Below, one piece after another: positions 1 through 9,525 of a stretch of 64,000 bases of DNA (positions are counted from its first letter, which is position 1; each line of letters opens with the position of its first letter). Where the stretch lies: positions 186,001-250,000 of the forward strand of contig NC_026481.1 of NCBI RefSeq assembly GCF_000328475.2. The letters run 5' to 3'. Under the pieces are notes generated by a model. That model made no database searches. It saw only the letters and a program-made list of their open reading frames with translations, and was not told where the DNA came from. The DNA is from Mycosarcoma maydis. Taxonomy: Eukaryota; Basidiomycota; Ustilaginomycetes; Ustilaginales. A program made the position numbers and the translations under genes.

Positions 1-519
1 GCAGAGCACGCTCCCTCGCAAAGTCCTGTCAAAGTCGACGAGACACGCATCTTCCACCAGCTCTTCACCTCGGACGATCCGGCAGCTGAGGAGAACTTCT
101 TGGACCACGTCAACCCGGATTCTCTCGAAATCGTGCGCGGTGCTATGGTCGAGGTTGGTTTTTGGGATGTGGCCAAGCGCAGCGTCGAGCACGCTAGAAA
201 GGAGGCTGCTCAGCGCACCGAAAGAGCCGAAGCCGATGCGGCCAAAGCGAGAAGCGAGACCGAGACTAGTGCAACCGAGGGTGCTGGTGCAGGTGCTCCT
301 CAACGTACTGCTGATCAACTGGTGGGCAAAGAGTTGGTCCGCTTCCAGGGTATGCGTACCGCCTACTTTGCGCTCGATCGCTTGAGCGGCGATTTGGGCC
401 TCTTTGGTGATAAACAGAAGGGCGGCAAGATTGTGCTCAACAGGATCGTCTCGTTGAAAGAGGATGCAAAGAAGGACGATAAGGCAGTCGCGTCACCGGT
501 GGCCAAGAAAGCCAAGTAA
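1..519 (+). CDS. GLN4: Glutaminyl-tRNA synthetase, C-terminal part (5' end outside window)
   Basis: The reading frame is open from the first base of the window and ends at TAA 517-519, giving the last 172 residues. It should attach glutamine to tRNA-Gln in the cytosol. The visible part looks like the C-terminal anticodon-binding beta-barrel of eukaryotic GlnRS: a segment LFTSDDP...FLDHVNPDSLEIV, then a charged Ala/Glu-rich insert at about residues 63-100 of the visible part, then RFQGMRTAYFALD and the closing IVLNRIVSLKED that is typical of class I GlnRS ends. A Lys-rich tail follows. The catalytic HIGH and KMSKS motifs must lie upstream, outside the window. The Ala/Glu-rich insert between the barrel strands is longer than in yeast. 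GluRS shares this fold, but the closing strand fits GlnRS better. The identification is from family knowledge, not a search. Confidence 0.85.
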   Translation, partial: AEHAPSQSPVKVDETRIFHQLFTSDDPAAEENFLDHVNPDSLEIVRGAMVEVGFWDVAKRSVEHARKEAAQRTERAEADAAKARSETETSATEGAGAGAPQRTADQLVGKELVRFQGMRTAYFALDRLSGDLGLFGDKQKGGKIVLNRIVSLKEDAKKDDKAVASPVAKKAK

Positions 520-869
520 AGCCCGGATTCACTTTCAAGTTGCGTTGTCGTATGATCCTCATCGATACATCCATTGCCTCTTGTTACCTACATTAGAGCT
601 GAGCTCCACTGGCGATGTGTGAGAGTTGTTTGAGTGGATTCACGCGGTGAATTTTTTTTTCCGTCTCTGCCGACGAGGTTGTGTACTGCCGGCCACTATG
701 GGGTCTTGCAACTCGCCAAATGAGGCTTAGCACGTTGGCTAAGCGGTTTTGGTGTGTGCGGTGCTGTCATCGACACAGGCATCTACAGATCACGCTGTTC
801 TCGCGAGAAAGATGGGGAAGGATACAAGATTGATTACAAGTGTGGTGCTAGAGCGCGAACGTGGATCAG
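520..869. other. Convergent intergenic spacer (GlnRS 3' / URA5 3')
   Basis: This 350-bp spacer lies between two converging genes and should hold both 3' UTRs. There is a T-run near 650-660. No further gene was seen. Confidence 0.6.
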
Positions 870-1643
870 TCAAGCCTTGTTAGTAGCGGCGGCAGCTTGA
901 GCCTTGGCGACGTCGCTGGTGCCGTACTGGATTCTGTATTCGATCATCTTTGCGATTTTGTCGGCGTATTTGGGCTGATCAGTTTGCATGAAGTGGATGA
1001 TTTGGTCGAGAGTGACTACGGAGTAGACTTTTGTGTTGTAGCGAAGTTCGACCTGGGTGATGGCCGAGGTTGTGCCGGGGATGCCGTTGGTGGCGGATTT
1101 TTCTTGGCGGTCGAGAGCGATGACTACGCCGGCAAGAGACGCTTGAGGATGAGAAGCGAGGATGTCCATGGCCTCGTTGATCGCTGTACCTGCGGTAATG
1201 ACGTCGTCGAGAATCAGAACTCGGCCTTTCAGCTCGGCGCCGACGAGCGAACCACCTTCACCATGCGTCTTGGCTTCCTTGCGATTGAAACAGAATCCCA
1301 CATCAATCCCATGGTTCAGCTGAAGCGCCATCGAAGTGGCCGCCGCCAACGGAATCCCCTTGTACGCAGGACCAAACAACACGTCAAACTGCACGCCCGA
1401 CTCGACAATTCGCTTGGCATAACACTCGGCCACCTTGGCCACCTTGCCACCCGTGTTGAACAAGCCAGCATTGAAAAAGTACGGACTAGATCGACCCGAT
1501 TTCAACGTGTACGGTCCATCGAATTTGAGAATTGCCGAATCGAGCGCCAGCTGGATGTACTCGCACTGATACGCAGCCAGCTCGACCGGCGCTGGTGTGG
1601 CAGCTCCAACTGCAGCCAGAGCACCTTGGTTCGAGCAAGACAT
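870..1643 (-). CDS. URA5: Orotate phosphoribosyltransferase
   Basis: A 257-residue protein that converts orotate plus PRPP to orotidine 5'-phosphate in cytosolic pyrimidine synthesis. It carries the conserved blocks of the PyrE/URA5 family: LKSGRSSPYFFNAGLFNTG near the N-terminus, FGPAYKGIPLAAA, the FNRKEAKTHGEGG flexible loop, and the PRPP-binding signature VLILDDVITAGTAINEA. The length matches yeast Ura5 (226 residues) plus a short Ala-rich lead. The start is the ATG at 1643 (MSCSNQ), the first ATG in the frame. The frame stays open for about 69 more codons upstream, but without an ATG. The gene is in tandem with NCL1 on the same strand, 423 bp downstream of the NCL1 stop. Confidence 0.95.
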   Translation of the reverse strand: MSCSNQGALAAVGAATPAPVELAAYQCEYIQLALDSAILKFDGPYTLKSGRSSPYFFNAGLFNTGGKVAKVAECYAKRIVESGVQFDVLFGPAYKGIPLAAATSMALQLNHGIDVGFCFNRKEAKTHGEGGSLVGAELKGRVLILDDVITAGTAINEAMDILASHPQASLAGVVIALDRQEKSATNGIPGTTSAITQVELRYNTKVYSVVTLDQIIHFMQTDQPKYADKIAKMIEYRIQYGTSDVAKAQAAAATNKA

Positions 1644-2066
1644 GGCGGCTCGTGCAGCGTCTTCTTGATCCGACAGTTGCGACTCAGCCGGCTTTACCGC
1701 CTTGGCTTTCTTGGATGGTTGAGATGAAAATTGTCTTGCGCCGTCGACGCTCGACAAGTCCGTGTCAAAGATTCGGAACGACAACGCGCTGCACGAAACG
1801 AAACGAAACGAAGCGAATCGTGATAAGAGCAAAGAAAACAAACGCACCAAAATCGTGAATGGACGAGATGAAAGATTTTTTTCAAAAAATCAACATAAGA
1901 AGCAATGGTCAGTGCGACAATTCAGAATTTCCAACATTCACCGTTCGGATTGGCAGACAAACAACCAACTCGAACTCGGGCACATGAGCAGCAGGCATAG
2001 CCACGAACCCACGAACCCAGCAAGCCAGGAACGGACGAACGGTCAAGGCCGCATTTTTCTGTCAAC
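1644..2066. promoter_or_regulatory. URA5 upstream region / NCL1 3' region
   Basis: This 423-bp spacer is between the NCL1 stop and the URA5 start. It contains a short AAACG-type tandem run at about 1793-1817 just upstream of the URA5 start, and A-rich stretches at 1876-1890. No TATA box could be assigned. Confidence 0.4.
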
Positions 2067-4622
2067 TTACCTCTTCTCTTGCTTGTCCAGCATCAGGTTG
2101 ACACTGTTGACCGCTCTCCAGATGGGAAAGCTCAATTTGTAATCGAGTTTCCTACCTTCGTGTTCCGAGGGAAGCACATCAACCACGTAGCTTCCCATTT
2201 TCTTGCTCTTGAGCAGCTCGCCAAACTCTCCAGGCACATTGTCCAGGATCGGATAGTGGTGAGCGATGAGGAAGGCGAGATCTTTCAGCTCGGCTTTCAG
2301 CACAGTTCGTTCGCCCATGTGAGGTCGAACGGACAGGATAGCATCCGAGATGATCCTCCATTTGCACTCGAGCGTGCCGTCGCGGCCAGCGTCCTGTCGA
2401 CCGAGACTCTTGATGCCACAGTTGATCAGGCGCAGCGAGATCGGATTCATGTGTGGGTGGTTACCGCGACCGGGACCACCGCCGGTAATCACGGCACGAG
2501 CCGTGGTAGAAGTGAGGTAGACCGATCGCAAAGGTTGGTGATCTTCGTTTCGCACGAGCAGGTTGCGCAGAGGAAACGTGTCTTTGAGATCGAAAAACTT
2601 TTTGCAGGCTTGAACCTGCTCGTTGGATGGTGGGATATAGGCAAACGGATCTTCCTTGTAGGGAAGTCCACCAGGAATGCCGTGACCTTCAGAGACAGCT
2701 TTCTGCTGAGAAGCTTTGCGTGCGCGATCAGCCGCATGCTTGTCCTCCTTGACGTTCGTGTCTTCAGCTGCTTGGTCAACTTGGATGGGCTCAGCCTCAG
2801 TTTCAGCCGCGACCGCAGATCCGTCGTCCTCCTTCATCTTCTTGGCGGCAGGCTGGTCGGCGTCTACTTCAGCCGAGAGCTCTCGCTTGACCGCGTTGGT
2901 GAGCGACTCACCATCGGGTCGCATCGCATCAAGGTGTTCCATGGCGCGGATCATACCGGCAGCCATACCCTCGTCGTCAGGGTTGCCGACCTTTTCGAGT
3001 AGCGCCACAAAGAAGCCACCAGTGTCTTGCAGATGAGGGTACAGACGCATGCAGTGCTGCATGCCAAGCGCCTCCTCATCGCCCTGCGGCCAGAGCGACT
3101 TGGGAGTGCGCGAGGCGAGATCAGCATCGAGCTCGTTCAGCTGGTCCCAGTCATTGATCCATGCAATCTCGGGAAGGCGGTCACGGTACTCGGCGGACCC
3201 AATCTCGGGCTGTGTCGCCTCCGCCTCTGCCTCCGCCTCGGCTTGCGCTTCTGCTTCTGCTTCTGCTTCTACTTCCGCTTCCGCTTCCGGCTCTTGTGGC
3301 GCAGCATCGATGGCAGCAGCAGCCTCGTCTACTTGGCCGTCTGCATCCTTCATGTCGGCATCGACGAGCCCCGCCTCTCCATCCGTACCGGCAGTTGCCT
3401 TGGCAGCCTTCTGCTTGGCGTATTTCGACTTGCCAAACAGGTGAGCGCCTCGACCGGGCGCAGCTCTCCAGGTGGTGAGACCGTTTCTTCGCACAAGCTC
3501 GGGCAATTTGGAGCTGCAGTCGACGATGCGCACCTTGCCTTCGAAGCGTCGCAGAGCCTCGGCAACAACCGCCTCGTTCTCGATCGGGTTCATGGAGCAC
3601 GTCGAGTAGACGAGACGTCCGCCCTCGCGAAGCTGGTTGAGACCGCGCATGAGAATCTTGAGCTGAAGAGCGTGGAGGCCGACGGCGTTGTTGGGCGTCC
3701 ACTCCTTCCAGATTGGCACATTCTTTCGGATGGTGCCGTCGCCAGAGCATGGAACGTCGGCGAGAATGCGATCGTACTTCATGGCAGTCTGAATCACCTC
3801 AGCACCCTCGTCAGCCGCCTTCCAGGGCACCTGGATCGACTGGTAGTTGGAAGCATCCAGGTTGGTGACCAACAGATTCGGAGAGGGGAGTCGCTGCGAT
3901 TGGTGCACAAGCATGTGAGCACGCTTGGTGTCAGAGTCGTTGGCAATCACAAGACCGGTCGGCATCGGATTGTAGGCGCTAGGGCCTGAAGTGAAGGGCG
4001 AGTGGAGCGACTCGATCAGCTGAGCCGTCTTGGAACCAGGCGCGGCGCACATGTCGAGAACAAGATGGTGAGGCTGTACATCGAGGAAGAGAGGTGGCAG
4101 CATCGACACAGCCTCCTGACGACTGATCGAGCCAACGTCAGTCTCGTGGACGAGGAACTGGTGGAACCGCTTGAACTCGGGCGACTTTCGAATGACGTTC
4201 TTCTTGGTGTTGAGGTGCCATCCGAGACCGTCAGGATACCAAGGTAGCGTCTTGGGTGGGTCTACCTTTTCGCCGTCAAACGTGACATTGGACAGGAAAG
4301 GAATGTAGATATCCTGAAGTGCTTTTACAAGCTGTGGTGTGGTCTCCTTTCCGGCTGTCAGTCGGAAGGTGGTCGGCAGAGGGGTGCGAAGATAGTCCAT
4401 GAACGTGGCCCACTCGCAAGGGTCCAGGATGCCTTGGTCGATGTAGTAGGCCTCCAGACGCGCATTCTTCTGGTCACTGGGGCAGTACGACTGTCTCAGC
4501 GCCTGAGCGTTATGACCTCCACGCCCGCCACCGCGACCTCCTCCTCCACGTCCCCGTCCTCCGCCGCGGCCACGACCACGACCGCCTCCACGTCCTCCTC
4601 CTCGGTTACCTCCACGAGCCAT
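2067..4622 (-). CDS. NCL1: tRNA (cytosine-5-)-methyltransferase, NSUN2/Trm4 family
   Basis: An 851-residue SAM-dependent RNA m5C methyltransferase of the nucleus, expected to methylate several positions of tRNAs. Residues 1-37 are an RGG/GGR-rich arm, likely RNA-binding. The Rossmann-fold motif LDMCAAPGSKTAQLIE is at about residues 189-204. Motif IV (DVPCSGDG, Cys292) and motif VI (YSTCSMNP, Cys342) supply the two cysteines used by this family for substrate release and catalysis. A long Glu-Ala repeat at roughly residues 450-475 separates the catalytic part from a C-terminal domain typical of NSUN2/Ncl1. The start ATG at 4622 is immediately followed by the RGG arm. It is longer than yeast Ncl1 (684 residues) because of the inserts. 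It is divergently transcribed from CDC73. Confidence 0.95.
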   Translation of the reverse strand: MARGGNRGGGRGGGRGRGRGGGRGRGGGGRGGGRGGHNAQALRQSYCPSDQKNARLEAYYIDQGILDPCEWATFMDYLRTPLPTTFRLTAGKETTPQLVKALQDIYIPFLSNVTFDGEKVDPPKTLPWYPDGLGWHLNTKKNVIRKSPEFKRFHQFLVHETDVGSISRQEAVSMLPPLFLDVQPHHLVLDMCAAPGSKTAQLIESLHSPFTSGPSAYNPMPTGLVIANDSDTKRAHMLVHQSQRLPSPNLLVTNLDASNYQSIQVPWKAADEGAEVIQTAMKYDRILADVPCSGDGTIRKNVPIWKEWTPNNAVGLHALQLKILMRGLNQLREGGRLVYSTCSMNPIENEAVVAEALRRFEGKVRIVDCSSKLPELVRRNGLTTWRAAPGRGAHLFGKSKYAKQKAAKATAGTDGEAGLVDADMKDADGQVDEAAAAIDAAPQEPEAEAEVEAEAEAEAQAEAEAEAEATQPEIGSAEYRDRLPEIAWINDWDQLNELDADLASRTPKSLWPQGDEEALGMQHCMRLYPHLQDTGGFFVALLEKVGNPDDEGMAAGMIRAMEHLDAMRPDGESLTNAVKRELSAEVDADQPAAKKMKEDDGSAVAAETEAEPIQVDQAAEDTNVKEDKHAADRARKASQQKAVSEGHGIPGGLPYKEDPFAYIPPSNEQVQACKKFFDLKDTFPLRNLLVRNEDHQPLRSVYLTSTTARAVITGGGPGRGNHPHMNPISLRLINCGIKSLGRQDAGRDGTLECKWRIISDAILSVRPHMGERTVLKAELKDLAFLIAHHYPILDNVPGEFGELLKSKKMGSYVVDVLPSEHEGRKLDYKLSFPIWRAVNSVNLMLDKQEKR

Positions 4623-5163
4623 TCTGGACCTGGCCCTGAGCAGGAATGTTTGGTTCGGAGTTGTAGAAAGTTTCGGGGCCGAATCTGAAGTGCTGGAATG
4701 GATGTAAAGTGATCGACAGCCTCGATCAGGTTGTTATAGGTGAGGGCGAGAGGGTGAGTCAAGTTTTGCAACTGACCAGGAAAGGGTCCCCATTTGCTTG
4801 CATTCAGTGATTCACGATTCACTGCTTACAGCTTGCTTTTCTCATTCACGATTCTGTTTTCTTTTTGTTTTTGTTTTTGTTTTGGCCTCTCGTGAAATTT
4901 TGCATTTCACCGTGTTTCTTCTTGAATCGGGACATGGACGGCTTGAAAAAATCGGGAGTCGGATCCGAACCTCAAGGTGTCAGAGTGCGTATTGCGAGTG
5001 GAGTGCATTCAGAGCCTACAACTCGTAACCATACCCAGCTTCGTCTGCGCACCAACCATTCACACTGGGTCTAGTCGCATGGCTCCTCTTGGTCAGTTGG
5101 CTTTGCATTCTACTTGAAAGTACTGGCGTCGTGCTCTCACCTTTGCGAACGATTCCAATAGAC
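4623..5163. promoter_or_regulatory. Bidirectional promoter region, NCL1 / CDC73
   Basis: This 541-bp spacer separates divergent starts. It has a T-rich strand segment with repeated TTTTTG units at about 4858-4882 and copies of the TTCACGATT intergenic motif at 4806-4855. No coding sequence was seen. Confidence 0.5.
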
Positions 5164-6564
5164 ATGGCTGTTACTGCGTCAATGAGCGCAATCGACGCGC
5201 TCGATCTGATCCGAAACACCATCAGACAATCAGCTAACCCGTCGGAGCCTCTTGCTTCAATTCAGCTATTCGATGACCAGTCCTCACCCGTCGCTTCGAT
5301 ACTCCAAGCGTCTACGCTCAAAATTGACAATGTTTCGCTCAGCAAGTCCACCACGACGAGACTGGCGCGCTCCAGAGACGAACTGGCAACTCGCCTTTCT
5401 TCCGGCCATCTCCCGCATCCGGACACAGAGCCTTCGTTCTTCTACGATGTCGAAGCAGTCATGCTCGCTCTGCAAACACGCGAAGAACGTCCAGGTGCCT
5501 ACCTTGCACAGGCAGCTACAGCCAAAGTAGCCTCATTCCCTACATTAGACAGAGCTGCGATCCTCGATTATCTGCTGGGCAAGCGTGATGATTGGGCGGG
5601 CGTGTTGAAAGCGGCCGACGTCTCTGCAACAGCTTCGGCTGACACTGGCGCATCTGCTTTCGCCTCGACAAGCAACGTAGCTCGTTCGGCTACAGACGCA
5701 CAGGGCGTAAAGCGTCGCTACAAGGTGGATCCTAAGGATGTCGAGTACGTCAAGCGTGTCAGAGCGCAGTACGAGGTCGTGTTGCGGACCAGGAACGATG
5801 CGCTTCGCGGCAATGTGGCCGGCCTTACGGGAGGCGCAGCCGCTTCGCGCGCTACAGCGTCCAAGGTGACCGATTTTGAAAGCTTTCGTCGCGCGTTTTC
5901 GGCCAAAGTGGAAGCAGCGAGGAGAGCAGCAGGCAAAGGAGCGCCACCAGGTAGCGCGCAACCAGCACCGAGACCGGGTGTCTCTGCAAGTGGACAGGTG
6001 CGCAAGCAGCGTGCGCAGGATCCTATCGTCGTTCTCTCGAGCTCGCCTACCAGTCTACTCAACATGTTCAACATCAAGCAATTTTTGGAAGAAGGAATCT
6101 TTGTGCCGCCAGAAGAAGCGCGGCAAAGAGCTCGCGGTGTAGCCGACCTCGTAGTCTCGATCACCAGTCGCGGCGGCAATGGAACTCAAGGCGGCTCTAG
6201 TGTCGGTATCGGACGCCGGATCTTGGTGGTAGACAGCGCCGAGGCGGTGACGCGTCTGGGTGGATCGAGCGCCTCGGCACCAGGTGCCGACCCATGGAAC
6301 CGTGTTGTTGCCGTCTTTACAACAGGTCAAGCGTGGCAGTTCAAGACGTACAAGTGGAATGAACCCAGAGAATTGTTCAAGAATGTCATGGGAGTCTATG
6401 TGCGCTGGCACAATGAACCTCAGAACCCCAATATTCGCGATTGGAACGTGGTCGAAGTGCAGGTTGACCGTACCAAGAGGCATACCGATAAACAGGCGGT
6501 CAGCCACTTTTGGCGTCAACTCGAGTCCTGGACCCAACGACGCAAGCCGCACCTGATTGCGTAA
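5164..6564 (+). CDS. CDC73: Cdc73, Paf1 complex subunit (parafibromin homologue)
   Basis: A 466-residue nuclear protein of the RNA polymerase II-associated Paf1 complex, which supports elongation and histone modification. The N-terminal part (SAIDALDLIRNTIRQ, later YDVEAVMLALQTREE) fits the Cdc73 N-domain. The last 160 or so residues match the Ras-like Cdc73 C-domain: PIVVLSSSPTSLLNMFNIKQ, then VVAVFTTGQAWQFKTYKW, then FKNVMGVYVRWHNEP and a DWNVVEVQVD strand. The first ATG in the frame is at 5164 (MAVTASM); the frame is open further upstream but without ATG. A second ATG six codons on could also be used. The middle contains Ala/Thr-rich sequence. The length lies between yeast (393) and human (531). 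Confidence 0.93.
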   Translation: MAVTASMSAIDALDLIRNTIRQSANPSEPLASIQLFDDQSSPVASILQASTLKIDNVSLSKSTTTRLARSRDELATRLSSGHLPHPDTEPSFFYDVEAVMLALQTREERPGAYLAQAATAKVASFPTLDRAAILDYLLGKRDDWAGVLKAADVSATASADTGASAFASTSNVARSATDAQGVKRRYKVDPKDVEYVKRVRAQYEVVLRTRNDALRGNVAGLTGGAAASRATASKVTDFESFRRAFSAKVEAARRAAGKGAPPGSAQPAPRPGVSASGQVRKQRAQDPIVVLSSSPTSLLNMFNIKQFLEEGIFVPPEEARQRARGVADLVVSITSRGGNGTQGGSSVGIGRRILVVDSAEAVTRLGGSSASAPGADPWNRVVAVFTTGQAWQFKTYKWNEPRELFKNVMGVYVRWHNEPQNPNIRDWNVVEVQVDRTKRHTDKQAVSHFWRQLESWTQRRKPHLIA

Positions 6565-6914
6565 CTGTCTATCGATTCAACCACATTGCCCCTCCTGCCT
6601 TGTTGCCATCTCCCGCTTTGGGAGCCTCTAAAGACGAAATCATCGATCTTTCTCTCAGAATGTACTTGTAGAATCGGCGTCCTCCGTTCCTCTTCGGCGA
6701 CGCAAGTTAGGCCAGCAGTACTTGTTGCCTCACCAAAACCCACGTTGTATACTTCTGCATGACCATTGCGCAGACTCTAACAGCAGCTGTAAAATACGGA
6801 TCCGATGAGTTCCATCATGTTTAAAAATACAGAAGAGGTGCCAATCCAACGAGGAAAATCCATATAACACAGACGACAACCACGACACTCGTGGCTTTGG
6901 CCGAGCGAGCGGAT
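6565..6914. other. Convergent spacer (CDC73 3' / hypothetical 3')
   Basis: This 350-bp spacer lies between converging genes. No gene or distinctive structure was seen beyond expected 3' UTR sequence. Confidence 0.5.
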
Positions 6915-7739
6915 TCACCTACGAAGCAGCCTAATTGAGCGAGCTGTTGGAACGGGGGGTGGACTTGCACCGCCAGTTGCAGCATCCTGCAATTTGGTGC
7001 GCGATGAACTCCTAGCGGTGGGAGCTAGAGCTGCATCTTGATCGTGGTGTGGAGCAGTGGCTTGTAGCGCAGTCTTACTGTCTTGGTCCGTGTCTGCTGG
7101 TGGCTCAGCCGAGTGGTTGGCTTGATTACCGGGCTGTTTGGATCGATCGGTAGTTGCCGGGTTTTCACAAAAGCTGTAGAATTCACGACTGTACTTGTCG
7201 ACTTGCCAGAGCGCGGTGGATTCGTCCCATTGAGCTCCTCGTTGACGGCGTGCCCACACGAGCAGGCTGTTCCAACCCGCGGATGAAGTGGCTGCTTTGG
7301 AGAGGTTGACGGTCTGCTCTTCTTGTCGGTCGACCGAGAGGAACGCCAGAGTGGGCGAGTTGGCGCGTTGACTTGGGTCCTCGTTGTCATCCGAGTCGGC
7401 TTTCATTGCTAGGGTGTTAGTTGGATGTGATGCTACTGTTGTCTCGTTCGCGTCTGATGCAACATCCACTGTCGCCGTAGAAGTGTCCAGCGGAGCGATT
7501 TCAGCTTTGTCACTCGTTGATACAGCTGCTGGATCTACGATCGGAGCGGCAGAATCTGGCGCAGCCGACGTGCTCACCTCTGCTGTGCTGTCATCGACTT
7601 TCGCAGGTAGCGCTGCTGCAGCAAACTTCTTGGCTTCCTCTTTAGCACGAGCCGAGGGAGGAACATAGCTGTTCGAGTAAGGTTCCACTTTGGGGACGCG
7701 TATCAGTACATCGCGGGGGGTCGTGCGAACGGGCGGCAT
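6915..7739 (-). CDS. Hypothetical protein, Ala/Ser/Thr-rich
   Basis: A 274-residue protein of unknown function. The start is placed at the ATG at 7739 (MPPVRTTPRDVLIRVPKVEP), the first ATG of the frame; the frame is open upstream to about 7970 without ATG. The N-terminal 40 residues are basic with a PYSNSYVPPSARAKEEAKKF segment. The middle is low-complexity Ala/Ser/Asp/Thr, probably disordered. The most ordered-looking stretch is at about residues 150-190, with several aromatic residues (GWNSLLVWARRQRG, then ALWQVDKYSREFYSFCE). The C-terminus is Ser/Pro/Arg-rich. I recognise no domain. A spliced upstream exon extending the N-terminus cannot be excluded. Confidence 0.6.
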   Translation of the reverse strand: MPPVRTTPRDVLIRVPKVEPYSNSYVPPSARAKEEAKKFAAAALPAKVDDSTAEVSTSAAPDSAAPIVDPAAVSTSDKAEIAPLDTSTATVDVASDANETTVASHPTNTLAMKADSDDNEDPSQRANSPTLAFLSVDRQEEQTVNLSKAATSSAGWNSLLVWARRQRGAQWDESTALWQVDKYSREFYSFCENPATTDRSKQPGNQANHSAEPPADTDQDSKTALQATAPHHDQDAALAPTARSSSRTKLQDAATGGASPPPVPTARSIRLLRR

Positions 7740-8685
7740 TGTGCGTCGACGTTGAACGCAACGAGTGGGCAAAGTGCACTTGCTGCAGGCGTGACACAGC
7801 AGCCAAATGAAAATAAGATCAAACAGGAGCGTTGGTCGATGCAAGATAGAAAACCGATGACGTTTGCTTCCGAATGATATCCGACAAGCTCCCACTGCGC
7901 CGGCTCTTATGTCTTTGGGCGGTGGTAAAGGTGTAGATTTGGTGGGGACGCTGCTGCAGCGTAAGAGCAATGTAGTATGAGCTTAAAGCCTAAGTTTGCT
8001 CGTGTCGTTGAGATAGACAGACTTGTACGTGCGTCAGGTAATGTTTGTCAAGCATTCGATGCTGCCTCAGAGATACGATGGATGACTCTGACTGATTCGT
8101 GATTGTGGTCGAGGAGGTTTGCGCGTCAGAAAGCGCGAATCGCGGATCAAAAAGGTCGATCAGAGCCGAAAGCGTGAGCAGACAAGACACGAGACAAGAC
8201 CTCACCACGCCTGTATCCACGACCAGCTTGGCAATCGAGTTGTGAATCGCGTCTTCGTAGTGCAAACGTTGCAGCTCGTGGCTTTGTGCTCTGACTGATT
8301 CGCATTTGGCATTCACAAATCGTGAATCACGAATCGTGAATGTGAATTCACCTCAGAAACGAGCCTTCTGGAAATGCGCACACGAAATAGCGGCTACAAA
8401 ATCGTACGCTTCAACACACAGCCATGCCTTGTCACAAGCTGCTGACTACCTTTACAGGCGAGTCAACATATGCAGACGCCCAAGTGAAGCTTGTCAAGAT
8501 GACAGAGAATGTGCCTGTACACAACTCTTAGTCTGAGAAGCCTTTCAGTTTGGATTGTGTGAAGCGCTCCCTCCCTCGCGCCTCCTCAAGCCACGAGCAG
8601 CTCATGCCATGCTTCGGTGATACCCAAAGAGGATGGACGATATTGTCCGCAAAAGGGGATTGGAGCTATCAGTCTAGTCCTGTCA
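7740..8685. other. Spacer between hypothetical gene and OST5
   Basis: This 946-bp spacer holds the upstream region of the hypothetical gene and the OST5 3' region. It has a cluster of AATCACGAAT-type repeats at 8315-8350. An open stretch on the minus strand (8024-8316) lacks an ATG and was not accepted as a gene. Confidence 0.4.
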
Positions 8686-9040
8686 TTATACATATACGCC
8701 GACGGCGTTGAAAAGAGCCACGACGCCAAAGCCTGCCTGCAGGCTCGCCACTACTCCCACGATGATCTCCTTGGCGGTGATGCTCCTTTTTGGCAATCTA
8801 TAGCAGCGCAATATCAGAAGAGAGAGAACGCGCAAAGATCAGCATGCGTGCCTCGTAACTATGCAGTTGCAAGCCAAGCTGCTGCATGGACGAGTGACAA
8901 ACTCACGTTGTAAAGTAGAATGCGGCCAAAAACACCGATGAGAGGAGTACGAATGCGAGATACGGCAGCAAAGCCGTTGGGATGAGTGGCTTGAACGATG
9001 GTGCAGCTGCGTGGAGCTCCTGTTGTACGGCAGGTGCCAT
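8686..9040 (-). CDS. OST5: Oligosaccharyltransferase subunit Ost5 (TMEM258 family), two exons
   Basis: A small spliced gene: exon 1 is 9040-8907, exon 2 is 8797-8686, and the intron (8906-8798) has donor GTGAGT and acceptor TAG. Joined, they encode 81 residues. The product should be the small two-pass ER membrane subunit of the oligosaccharyltransferase complex for N-glycosylation. Evidence: a hydrophobic helix (LLPYLAFVLLSSVFLAAFYF), a short basic loop created exactly across the splice junction (TTLPKRSITAKE), then a second helix EIIVGVVASLQAGFGVVALF and the family-typical end NAVGVYV (human TMEM258 ends WVGIYV). Intron phase and frame are consistent across the junction. The start ATG is at 9040 (MAPAVQQEL). 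No other small family fits both the length and the C-terminal GVYV. Confidence 0.9.
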
Positions 9041-9525
9041 TCGAATGAGTTCGAGTTTGTCGATGGTGTGTGAGTCAAGAGCGAAATGAACCAGCAAAGC
9101 GTGAAAAGAGACTCATCAGTCCTGTCTCCTCTCTCTCTCCTAGCCTAGCCTAGCCTAGCCTAGCCTAGCCTGAACGACAGGCATTCACACCAGAGTACAT
9201 ACCGCTAGAGGGTTTCTTGCCACCTCGCTCATGGCTCTTGGGCTCGTGTGTTGATACGCCAAAACCGAAACGTAAAAGGTATGGAATGCGATGCCAAGGG
9301 TGATAGCCAGCAATAACGGTGCATCCACCCTGAATGCTGACCTGGAAGGAGAGCTGGCCAAAGCGGCAGCTTCCTCGAAGCGGCTTAGTCAATATTTGAT
9401 AATGCGACCTAGCTTGTGCATGACCTCCTGATTTCTTTTACGTCCCATTAATCCGCGGACGGGCAGTCACGACTGAACGGACGGGAAAAAAAAGAAGGGA
9501 TCGCTGCGAAGAAACGAGAAAAAAG
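9041..9525. other. OST5 upstream region with TAGCC tandem repeat
   Basis: This spacer between OST5 and the 5S gene contains six perfect tandem TAGCC units (9141-9170) preceded by a CT-rich run. A possible minus-strand exon at 9341-9203 is flanked by a pyrimidine-rich CCAG acceptor and a GTATGT donor; it may be an OST5 leader exon (see findings). Confidence 0.4.
9141..9170 (+). repeat. Short tandem repeat (TAGCC)x6
   Basis: Six exact TAGCC units in a row. A degenerate version of the same unit occurs upstream of ATG4 at about 44907-44938. Confidence 0.95.

Noticed and set aside
8024..8316. Minus-strand open stretch upstream of the hypothetical gene, with a GTGAGG donor at 8205 that could join to a short second exon
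   Set aside because: No ATG in the frame, no recognisable domain, and the joined product would be under 60 residues.
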